From Spirochaetales bacterium (GTDB taxonomy: Bacteria; Spirochaetota; Spirochaetia; ARS1246), in contig JABGPX010000503.1 of NCBI GenBank assembly GCA_018644745.1, positions 1 through 5,466 of the forward strand: a DNA stretch of 5,466 nucleotides, written 5' to 3'. Position 1 is the stretch's first letter. The number at the start of each line of letters is the position of its first letter. Below are positions 1-5,183 of this stretch, piece after piece. The notes under the pieces are model-generated. The model worked only from the letters and a program-made list of their open reading frames with translations, was not told the origin of the DNA and ran no database searches. The position numbers and the translations under genes are program-made.

Positions 1-762
1 CGCATCCATTACCCGACGATAACCGGGCTGAAGAAACTCTCTAAATACCGTCGGTGAAACCAGCGGGCCATTCTTTCCGGCCATGTCTTCCCACCAAGTA
101 ACATAATCGATCGGGATATCCTCCGGCAGCCGTTCAATACACTGGGCACAAAGCTCGGCCCAATGCTCAACCATCTCAAGAATCAACTCCGGCATATCAT
201 AAAAGGCATACGATAGGCTTTCCATCCCCATCCAATTACGCAGCTGGCCATAGAATCCGGTGAAGCCGATTTGTATCATTTTTCCGTCGGTAACCGCGGT
301 CCTTGCCTCATCGATTTCGCAATCAGTATACATCCGCGTGGAATCATCATGACGAAATCGGCGTTTCATATCCGGCCAATCATCCGCGGTTTTTATCGGA
401 AAGTCGACAAAGTGGGGAATAGAGCTTCTCTCTACATCACTGAGATAGCGCTCGGCGACAATCCCATCCAGTCCTCGCATAATGGTTACCTCGCCGCGAC
501 GGCCGAGTATGTCCTTTTTGAAAGCAGGATTTATGTGAAGGAAACGGGGCAGAGAGTGGCCGTAGGTGTCAAATCTAAAAAAATCATCGAGCCTTTTCGG
601 AAACATCTCATTCTGCTCATCTTCGGACAACACAATCGGCAGCCCTTCTTCCGCCCACCTGCGTACAGTCTGCGGCCAATATCCGAACTCGATGTCAGGC
701 ACCCTATCAACCGATTGATTTGTATAAAATTTGTAGAGTCGCTCTGTTATTTCCGATCGCAT
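1..762 (-). CDS. URO-D/MtaA-superfamily protein, 3' end beyond window
   Basis: The frame is open from the ATG at 760-762 to the left edge, giving 254 residues of a protein whose family is usually 330-400 aa. The start is supported by AAGGAGA at 767-773, a good Shine-Dalgarno sequence. Visible family signatures are DRVP at residues 19-22, the FGYWP segment at 26-30, GFTGFYGQLRNWMG at 166-179 and WWEDMAGKNGPLVSP at 223-237. The last is the strand-loop typical of the URO-D TIM barrel in these relatives. The H-S-C-G zinc segment should lie just past the edge, so catalytic competence cannot be judged. In this superfamily, relatives decarboxylate uroporphyrinogen or transfer methyl groups between corrinoids and thiols. 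The divergent N-terminus and tandem paralogues argue against a haem-synthesis HemE. It is separated from the upstream cluster by 225 bases and probably has its own promoter. Substrate unknown; cytoplasmic. Confidence 0.85.
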   Translation of the reverse strand, partial: MRSEITERLYKFYTNQSVDRVPDIEFGYWPQTVRRWAEEGLPIVLSEDEQNEMFPKRLDDFFRFDTYGHSLPRFLHINPAFKKDILGRRGEVTIMRGLDGIVAERYLSDVERSSIPHFVDFPIKTADDWPDMKRRFRHDDSTRMYTDCEIDEARTAVTDGKMIQIGFTGFYGQLRNWMGMESLSYAFYDMPELILEMVEHWAELCAQCIERLPEDIPIDYVTWWEDMAGKNGPLVSPTVFREFLQPGYRRVMDA

Positions 763-766
763 GTGT

Positions 767-773
767 TCTCCTT
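767..773 (-). promoter_or_regulatory. Shine-Dalgarno site of the left URO-D-like gene
   Basis: On the minus strand the sequence reads AAGGAGA, with four bases before the ATG. It fixes the start at 762 and is the strongest ribosome binding site seen in the window. Confidence 0.7.
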
Positions 774-795
774 AGGTGATGATGATCTGAAAGCG

Positions 796-823
796 CCGCG
801 CTCCCGGAAAATAGGAAGCGCGG
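796..823 (-). repeat. 5'-UTR hairpin candidate
   Basis: CCGCGCT at 796-802 and AGCGCGG at 817-823 form a perfect 7-bp, GC-rich stem around a 14-base loop, with further CC/GG pairing possible inside. If the TATAAT at 832-837 is used, transcription would begin near 825, putting this stem-loop at the very 5' end of the mRNA of the gene starting at 762. There is no U-tract, so it is not an intrinsic terminator. A 5' stabilising stem is the simplest reading. Confidence 0.45.
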
Positions 824-831
824 ACATTTGC

Positions 832-860
832 ATTATATATCTTTTAACTGCCGCGAGCGA
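832..860 (-). promoter_or_regulatory. Promoter candidate for the left URO-D-like gene
   Basis: The minus strand carries a perfect TATAAT at 832-837. The hexamer 17 bases upstream (855-860, TCGCTC) is a poor -35. A good -10 with a weak -35 would fit an activator-dependent promoter. The leader to the ATG at 762 would be about 62 bases and contain the 796-823 hairpin. No mapping data are available, so this is an inference from motif and position. Confidence 0.4.
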
Positions 861-898
861 TACACCTTTGCGCTAAATGAGGAAGTCGGCTGGTGTAT
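860..898. repeat. Inverted repeat ATACACC / GGTGTAT at the -35 region
   Basis: ATACACC at 860-866 and GGTGTAT at 892-898 are perfect inverted 7-mers with centres 32 bases apart, about three helical turns. Relative to a start near 825 they sit at about -35 to -41 and -67 to -73, where paired activator half-sites are expected. A second dyad, GTCGGC at 885-890 with GCCGAC at 901-906, overlaps the distal arm. The regulator is unknown. Confidence 0.3.
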
Positions 899-917
899 GC
901 GCCGACGAGGGAGCCCC

Positions 918-949
918 TTCCAAGTCGGAGCTCATTCAAGCGCTTGGAA
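918..949. promoter_or_regulatory. LacI/GalR-type operator candidate inside a larger dyad
   Basis: CAAGCGCTTG at 937-946 is a perfect 10-base palindrome with the AA-N-CG-N-TT core typical of LacI/GalR-family operators. It lies inside a wider inverted repeat, TTCCAAG at 918-924 and CTTGGAA at 943-949. It is upstream of the gene starting at 762 and downstream of the cluster ending at 988. No LacI-type regulator is in the window, so the assignment rests on the motif alone. Confidence 0.35.
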
Positions 950-957
950 ATAGGCTT

Positions 958-989
958 AACATGCTGCCGAAAATAGAAAAACGCATGTT
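958..989. repeat. Dyad overlapping the stop codon of the 149-aa gene
   Basis: AACATGC at 958-964 and GCATGTT at 983-989 form a 7-bp stem with an 18-base loop. The T-run beyond it (991-996) follows the stem only in the plus direction, where there is no gene to terminate. In the minus direction the flank is AAGCC. It could mark the 3' end of the cluster's mRNA, but it is not a standard intrinsic terminator. Confidence 0.25.
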
Positions 990-1437
990 ATTTTTTCACA
1001 AGCTGTAAATAGGCTTTTTGCATTTTATCCATATCTAACACGCATTCAAAAACAGCTGTTCCTTTTCGCCCGGATTCATCGTGGAAAGTAATCTGAAGCT
1101 TTTGCTCAGTTGTTTTCCAAAAATCCAAAAATTGCTGCCAAGGGGAACTCGCTTTTACTTTGGCGCCAATCATATCTACGCCATCAACAGATTCCAGAGG
1201 CAATTTAAATTGTTTTTTCACAAATCTGGGTTTCCCTCTTAAAAAGAAATCAAGCTGCCCTTTTTTCTCCATATTTTCAAAATAGAACCCGTTTTCCATC
1301 AAGTATAAAAGGCCGGCTTCAGGCCCTTCCAGACCGGGATACCCTTCCAGGTAAGTTGCCATAATGGGAATAACCAAACGGCTTTGGGCCTCCGCTTCCC
1401 TCTCTCGCCAAAATCCATCAATATCATTATCCAACAT
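988..1437 (-). CDS. Hypothetical 149-aa protein, possible PH-like fold
   Basis: I do not recognise this protein. The start ATG at 1435-1437 is preceded by AGGA at 1446-1449 with eight bases between; this ribosome binding site abuts the TAA of the upstream URO-D-like gene, so translational coupling is likely. There is no signal peptide or membrane segment. The first 20 residues are charged (WREREAEAQ). The rest alternates short hydrophobic strands: a glycine-rich segment with FYFENM at 51-56, the strand FKLPLESVDGV at 77-87, and LQITFHDESGRKGTAVF at 114-130, followed by a C-terminal helix. That order (strand-rich body, LPLE-x-V turn, final helix) suggests a GRAM/bacterial PH-like domain, which is inference. 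Its DNA is AT-rich (sampled 60-base stretches at 33% and 37% G+C) against 50-63% in the adjacent URO-D-like genes. Last gene of the cluster; a partner or accessory role is only guilt by association. Confidence 0.75.
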   Translation of the reverse strand: MLDNDIDGFWREREAEAQSRLVIPIMATYLEGYPGLEGPEAGLLYLMENGFYFENMEKKGQLDFFLRGKPRFVKKQFKLPLESVDGVDMIGAKVKASSPWQQFLDFWKTTEQKLQITFHDESGRKGTAVFECVLDMDKMQKAYLQLVKK

Positions 1438-1449
1438 GCCATTATTCCT

Positions 1450-2520
1450 TTACGAAAAAGCGTGGTCGTCGACAGCTTTGTAAATTGCTAATATATTTTC
1501 GGCACTGGTGTCGCCCTGCACCTGATGTGTCGGTGATACGATGTACCCGTTATTCCGGCCGAAAATGCTGATAATTCGCTGTGTCTCTTCATACACTTCA
1601 TCCGGTGTCGCGTGAGGCAGAAGCTCCACTTCATCGATAGCGCCGTGAAAGCTGAGCCTGTCTCCAAAAACCGGGAAGAGCTCTTCGGGAGTCATTCCGG
1701 CCGCACCGACCTGAATCGGATCGAGGATATCCAGACCGATCTCGATGAAATCTTTAATTACCGCCGACATGGCGCCATCGGAGTGATAAAAGGTTTTTAG
1801 CCCCATTTCCTTGAATGGAGTTATCAGCTGCGCCGTGTACGGCTTTATGTGGGTTCTCCATTTATCCGGTCCGAGCATCATGGTGTTCTGACCCCCGATA
1901 TCGCCGCCGGATCCGATTATGTCAATCTGACCGTTTGCGGCATCCAATACCCGTAGAGCTCTTTGATAGTAGAACTCCGCAACCTTCCGACTTATAACCT
2001 CAGCAATTTCGGGTTCATTGTAGATATCTACCAGAAACTGCTCCATTCCTCTCATGTACCACGGAGTCTCAAACGCTCCTCCGGCGAAGAACATGACAGC
2101 CGTATCATCTTTAGCTTTCTCAGCTTTTATGAGATCGGGCATTGCGGAGTAATCCCACCAATCCAAATCAGGCCAGTCGTAGTTCTCTATTTCGTCGACA
2201 GATTTCATTTCCGCCAGCGGATGGTATGTGATTTCATAATACGTATTGAATTTATTTGTGACCTTGGAGTTATAACACCCGAGAAAATCATACCCCTCTC
2301 CCCCGAGAGGAGACAGCGAACGATTTTCGGGTCCGATGAAAGGCGGCGCGGTTATCCAGCGCAGATCGATACCCAAATGATCATACATCTCCTGCTTGGA
2401 CCCGGTGCCCGTGGCCAAGCGGAGGGCTTCCTGAGCTTCTCTTGTACAGCGCAGCGATTTCGGACATCTATCGATCGGTTTTCTTTCCGCGCAGGCAAGC
2501 ACTCTTTCTTTTCCGGTCAT
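1450..2520 (-). CDS. URO-D/MtaA-superfamily protein with altered zinc motif
   Basis: A full-length TIM-barrel protein of 356 aa, typical for the family. Three ATGs open the frame (2538, 2526, 2520). I chose 2520 because it gives the family-like beginning MTGKERVLACAERKPIDR and has AGGA six bases upstream; 2526, with GGAG six bases upstream, is nearly as good, while 2538 has no Shine-Dalgarno. Numbered from 2520, the family motifs are IDR at 16-18, GGDIGGQN at 205-212 with the following MLGPDKWR, YHSDG at 245-249, the helix IKDFIEIGLDILDPIQ, FGDRLSFHGAID at 285-296, and GYIVSPTHQVQGDT at 325-338. MtaA/MtbA methyltransferases bind zinc through His-x-Cys and a distal Cys. Here the Cys of HSCG is Asp248 and the distal position is His332, so the site is altered. 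Cytoplasmic; probably a corrinoid or C1-group enzyme or a non-haem decarboxylase of unknown substrate. Cotranscribed with its neighbours. Confidence 0.88.
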   Translation of the reverse strand: MTGKERVLACAERKPIDRCPKSLRCTREAQEALRLATGTGSKQEMYDHLGIDLRWITAPPFIGPENRSLSPLGGEGYDFLGCYNSKVTNKFNTYYEITYHPLAEMKSVDEIENYDWPDLDWWDYSAMPDLIKAEKAKDDTAVMFFAGGAFETPWYMRGMEQFLVDIYNEPEIAEVISRKVAEFYYQRALRVLDAANGQIDIIGSGGDIGGQNTMMLGPDKWRTHIKPYTAQLITPFKEMGLKTFYHSDGAMSAVIKDFIEIGLDILDPIQVGAAGMTPEELFPVFGDRLSFHGAIDEVELLPHATPDEVYEETQRIISIFGRNNGYIVSPTHQVQGDTSAENILAIYKAVDDHAFS

Positions 2521-2568
2521 TCCCATTCCTATCTCCATGAAATAAAATGATTGAATCGGCAGGATGCC

Positions 2569-3582
2569 TCAAAGCTTCTGAAGAGCCTCTATTACCGCTA
2601 CGGCATTCTCCACGGGGGTGCCGGGCTGAAGCGGCTTGGCCGGCGCTAGAATATATCCTCCGCCTTTCGGCATTTCCACCTCCAATCGTTCTACCTCCGC
2701 GGAAATCTGCGCGGGTGTTCCCTGCCCTATGGTACTCTGACTGCCGAGACATCCCCAGAAAGCGATCTCCTCGCCATACGCTTTCTTGAGATCATAGGGA
2801 TTCATGTCCGCGGCTTCGGGCTGCACACTCTCGAGAACATCCATCCCGATTTCGATTATGTCAGGAATAATAGCGGCGACAGAACCACAGGAATGACTCA
2901 TCACGATTTTCCCTGAAGCGTGCACGGCGTCGTAGATACGTTTCCAGCGAGGTTTGAAAAGCTCCCGCCACCTGTCGGGTCCGAGGATAACTCCCCGTTG
3001 ATCTCCCCAGTCGTCACCAAAGAGCATTCCGTCGATCGGCAGATCCACGGTGTACTCTACAAAAGCCAGGTATAGTTCGGTAAGCCGGTCGAGGGCCTCC
3101 TCGTAGAATCCCGTCTCGAGCGCCGAGTCGGCCAGGGAGTTCTCAAACCCCCGAAGGGTCCAGCTTCGCTCGAAGAGACCCCAGCCAAGATTTCCTATGA
3201 TAAAGGAGTCTGCATTTTCGGCGCATGTTTTCAGGGCCTTATCTTTCCACTCAGGTCTGAAAAAAACCTCGGGTTTGGGAAAATCATACCCCGCAAAACT
3301 CGGTGCGGCCAACGGAGGCTGTTCCAGATGCCAGGGCCTCCTGTCGGTGCGCCAGATACCGCCGTACGCGTCGCGGACACGGCCGTTGCCGATATCCTCT
3401 TTGAAATCCGTGGCTACCGCGCCGACGCCGACCGTGTACTGGGTGAAACCGCTGCGCCAATCTGCGGAGCCGTAGAAATTGTCGATCTGCTCGCCGACGG
3501 CAATCTCATAACTTATGGTGTACGGAGTACGCGGGGTGGTATTATGATTGATCTGATTGAGGACAGTTTCCTTTGGAGTCAT
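2569..3582 (-). CDS. URO-D/MtaA-superfamily protein, first gene of cluster
   Basis: A complete 337-aa URO-D-fold protein. The ATG at 3580-3582 is preceded in frame by a TTG (3583-3585) that could lengthen it by one codon; ATG is preferred. No Shine-Dalgarno lies upstream, and a promoter-like sequence places the transcript start on this ATG. From the ATG, motifs are FGDDWGDQRGVILGPDRWR at 188-206, MSHSCGSVAAIIPDIIEIG at 228-246, FWGCLGSQ at 275-282 and GYILAPAKPLQPGT at 309-322. The H-S-C-G segment (His230, Cys232) matches the zinc-binding pair of MtaA-like methyltransferases. The distal ligand position is Lys316, although an unusual Cys278 sits in the FWG-C-LG loop. The family covers HemE decarboxylases and methyl-corrinoid:thiol methyltransferases; this copy is not a typical HemE. 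It begins a cluster with a second URO-D-like gene 48 bases downstream (30 if the longer start is used). Confidence 0.88.
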   Translation of the reverse strand: MTPKETVLNQINHNTTPRTPYTISYEIAVGEQIDNFYGSADWRSGFTQYTVGVGAVATDFKEDIGNGRVRDAYGGIWRTDRRPWHLEQPPLAAPSFAGYDFPKPEVFFRPEWKDKALKTCAENADSFIIGNLGWGLFERSWTLRGFENSLADSALETGFYEEALDRLTELYLAFVEYTVDLPIDGMLFGDDWGDQRGVILGPDRWRELFKPRWKRIYDAVHASGKIVMSHSCGSVAAIIPDIIEIGMDVLESVQPEAADMNPYDLKKAYGEEIAFWGCLGSQSTIGQGTPAQISAEVERLEVEMPKGGGYILAPAKPLQPGTPVENAVAVIEALQKL

Positions 3583-3588
3583 CAAAAA

Positions 3589-3617
3589 AGTGTAGGCCCT
3601 CGGGCAGGGGCCGTCAA
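3589..3617 (-). promoter_or_regulatory. Promoter for the URO-D-like cluster, leaderless geometry
   Basis: On the minus strand TTGACG (3612-3617) matches 5 of 6 bases of the -35 consensus. It is separated by exactly 17 bases from TACACT (3589-3594), which matches 4 of 6 of TATAAT. Six bases then lead to the A of the ATG at 3582, the expected +1. With no Shine-Dalgarno present, a leaderless transcript is a consistent reading. The spacer contains GGCCC (3595-3599) and GGGCC (3608-3612) as an inverted repeat, a possible repressor site between the two hexamers. Confidence 0.5.
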
Positions 3618-3710
3618 TACTGATCTATAAAACTATCCGGAGAATAGCCATTCTTTGTCGAAACGTGGGAATACGAGTTTTCCCTCGCTATGGGACTGAC
3701 CGGGCTCGGA

Positions 3711-3745
3711 TGCCTCGTACAGGCACAGGCGTCCTGTAGCTTTTT
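3711..3745 (+). repeat. Overlapping alternative hairpins followed by a T-tract
   Basis: TGCCT (3711-3715) pairs with AGGCA (3721-3725) around a five-base loop. The overlapping TACAGG (3718-3723) can instead pair with CCTGTA (3733-3738), followed by GC and five Ts (3741-3745). The two stems are mutually exclusive, as in an attenuator. The second resembles a weak plus-strand terminator. No plus-strand gene feeds it, so function is doubtful. Confidence 0.2.
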
Positions 3746-3841
3746 AGCATTTGACACCTTCACGCACCGCTCCTGAAATAATGATGATGTAAACCTCCGA
3801 GGATCTAATGTTTCTTTATCTGTCCGCATGCTTTAGCGCGG

Positions 3842-4483
3842 TTACCATCGGGGATGCTTCGTCAGGCCCCACATTACAATTCTCCTTGATTTTAGCTCTA
3901 AAAACATGAGTAAATAAAACCGTTTTGCCAACAAGGATCAATCGTAATAAAATCCATGCCGAACAGAGTATCCCAATGAGCTTTCAGAAACCTGGCGCAG
4001 CGCCCGGTAATCTGCACCTTTCCTTCTTTTCTAAATGTCTGGATGATCTTGTTGACCCTAGTATGGTGCAGGCAAATCCGAAGCTTCTTGAGCTCATCGG
4101 AAATACGCCTGCAGCCCCAAAGCAGGTCTTCGTTTTTTCATCTCAAGAACCAATTTTTCTGTCGACTTTGGTACCCCCTTTCTTTCAGGTTTCCGCCGCT
4201 TGTATGACCATCTATCCTCTATAAACCTGCGCTGCCAGGCCAATAATGTCCCCGGCTTTGCCAAAGACAGAAATCGAAATACTCTTCTTGACACTGCACA
4301 GATCAGCGATAGCGAAAACCGTTCTTTTGAGCGGGTCTTGATGCCCTTTTTCTGCAAGTGCAGATGGCGCATTAAGATTTCATTCTCTTTCTTCAGCAGA
4401 AGCAGGGCACATATTATATCTTTCCGTTTTGTGAAAATTACTCGAAAAAGGGTGAGAAGTAGGTCCCGAAGCAAGACAAACAT
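3842..4483 (-). pseudogene. Frameshifted, truncated DDE (rve-type) transposase
   Basis: Three consecutive minus-strand frames join into one integrase-like protein. Frame one, from the ATG at 4481-4483, has a hydrophobic N-terminus (RDLLLTLF), a basic helical region and the KPGTLLAWQRRF helix typical of these transposases; it hits a stop at 4094-4096. An extra base near 4121-4123 then shifts the frame, which continues as WGCRRISDELKKL and FLKAHWDTLFGMDFITID, the segment carrying the first catalytic Asp of the rve core. A missing base near 3937 shifts it again to LLAKRFYLLMFLELKSRRIV and WGLTKHPRW, ending at TAA 3842-3844. The second Asp and the Glu of the DDE triad are absent, so it cannot be active. 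The protein looks like IS481/IS3-superfamily integrases; the exact family is not assigned. Terminal repeats were not found. Confidence 0.82.
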
Positions 4484-4492
4484 GTTTCGATT

Positions 4493-4506
4493 ATCTCAAA
4501 AGAGAT
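4493..4506. repeat. Short hairpin upstream of the transposase remnant
   Basis: ATCTC (4493-4497), AAAA, GAGAT (4502-4506) make a perfect 5-bp stem nine bases upstream of the transposase ATG. It may belong to the element's end or leader; alone it is weak evidence. Confidence 0.25.
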
Positions 4507-4528
4507 GAGTAAAATCGATCTCGTTTTA

Positions 4529-4573
4529 GGAGTATTCTACTCCCGAACCATTGAGATGATAAAAAACTACTCC
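4529..4573. repeat. GGAGTA/TACTCC dyad plus 30-base-spaced direct repeat
   Basis: GGAGTA (4529-4534), TTC, TACTCC (4538-4543) is a perfect 15-base palindrome with a 3-base centre. CTACTCC at 4537-4543 recurs at 4567-4573, exactly 30 bases away on the same strand. The position upstream of the transposase start could reflect element-end or operator sites. Confidence 0.3.
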
Positions 4574-4736
4574 ACAAGGTTGCCGACCACACCAACAAAA
4601 GCGCACTATCCTGCGAACTGGCCATCGCTTGCGATTCTAACCACCACCGCCGACATTGCCCCAACCGCCGGTATCAATGCGTGGATTTTACAGCAAGTCT
4701 CTAAGCTCAACAGCCATTTGCCCGGTTAGGTTGACC
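4574..4736. other. Gap between element remnant and HEPN gene
   Basis: I see no supportable gene. A plus-strand frame runs from ATG 4505 to TAG at 4727-4729 (74 codons). It has no Shine-Dalgarno and a Thr/Pro/Ala-rich sequence I do not recognise; it could be a fragment of a lost gene. No terminator-like stem with a T-tract follows the HEPN stop. Confidence 0.4.
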
Positions 4737-5150
4737 TCACATCTCCAAAATAAGCCGCGTTCTCACTGTATCGATCTGAGCAAGTATAGATTCGGCCTTG
4801 TCATATGAGTCTTCGGCATCGTCTTTTTCTACGGTTTCGAAATCTCCATAGTCGACATCGGTGCAGCGGGAGAGCAGCGTTTTGAAGTCCCGTACCACCT
4901 CGACCGGAAGGAGCTTCGTTCGGACAAAGTGGAGGCTCAGCATGGTAACGGCACCCGAGTGTGAATCCGAGTCGATGCCTTCGAGAATGAGCAAGGAGCG
5001 GACGGCGCTTAGTGACGCATAGTAACTTCGATTCACCGATGTATAAAATCTTCCTTCACCAAAATTCTGTTTTGCGTCATCGAGAAATACTCGAGATTTA
5101 CCAATTCGAATCTCGCTCAAGGCTTTTTTATCTTCTACATTCAGCGTCAT
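4737..5150 (-). CDS. HEPN-domain protein, orphan
   Basis: A 137-aa all-helical protein of usual length for HEPN proteins of the pfam05168 type. Visible signatures are the first helix with SRVFLDDAKQNFGEGRFYTS (19-38), the hallmark NRSYYASLSAVRSLL at 40-54, SHSG at 63-66, the F-V pair at 75-76, R95 with DVDYGD at 98-103, and the final helix with DKAESIL at 117-123. HEPN proteins usually work with a small nucleotidyltransferase (MNT) as a toxin-antitoxin pair, or as RNases in defence. The RX4-6H ribonuclease motif of HepT-type toxins is not visible, so RNase activity is uncertain. No MNT gene flanks it: the sialidase fragment lies upstream and non-coding sequence downstream. The start at 5150 is chosen because MTLNVEDKKALSE is a normal family N-terminus, though no clear Shine-Dalgarno precedes it. 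Confidence 0.85.
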   Translation of the reverse strand: MTLNVEDKKALSEIRIGKSRVFLDDAKQNFGEGRFYTSVNRSYYASLSAVRSLLILEGIDSDSHSGAVTMLSLHFVRTKLLPVEVVRDFKTLLSRCTDVDYGDFETVEKDDAEDSYDKAESILAQIDTVRTRLILEM

Positions 5151-5183
5151 ACGGATACACCGTCTCTTACTATGCTTTCGTAA

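Larger units (their letters stand above)
3583..3841. other. Intergenic region without a convincing gene
   Basis: Apart from the cluster promoter at its left end, this stretch has no gene I can support. A 71-codon minus-strand frame (3614-3829) has no ribosome binding site, is rich in Cys, Ser and Arg and resembles nothing known to me. The stretch has two overlapping potential stems and a TTGACA at 3751-3756 on the plus strand. It lies directly past the point where the transposase remnant stops. Confidence 0.5.

Noticed and set aside
271..876. Plus-strand 201-codon frame
   Set aside because: It lies antisense to the left URO-D-like gene, which has clear family motifs and a good ribosome binding site; the plus-strand product shows no family features.
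763..987. CRISPR array or tandem repeat
   Set aside because: The dyads are different from one another and not regularly repeated; no direct-repeat/spacer pattern is present.
1963..2550. Plus-strand 195-codon frame
   Set aside because: Antisense to the second URO-D-like gene, whose minus-strand motifs are unambiguous.
2468..2752. Minus-strand 94-codon frame overlapping two URO-D-like genes
   Set aside because: It spans the junction in another frame, is Arg/Gly-rich as expected for an off-frame reading, and resembles no family.
1..3582. HemE (haem-synthesis uroporphyrinogen decarboxylase)
   Set aside because: Three divergent paralogues in one place, with H-S-x-G zinc-type segments and non-HemE N-termini, fit the MtaA/CmuA-like branches better.
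3614..3829. Minus-strand 71-codon frame upstream of the cluster
   Set aside because: No ribosome binding site, no recognisable motif, and its end overlaps the -35 of the cluster promoter. It does not continue the transposase.
3925..4224. Plus-strand 99-codon frame
   Set aside because: Antisense to the transposase remnant; the minus strand gives the recognisable integrase sequence across three frames.
4505..4729. Plus-strand 74-codon frame before the HEPN gene
   Set aside because: No Shine-Dalgarno and no recognised motif. It could be a gene fragment, but I cannot support a CDS.
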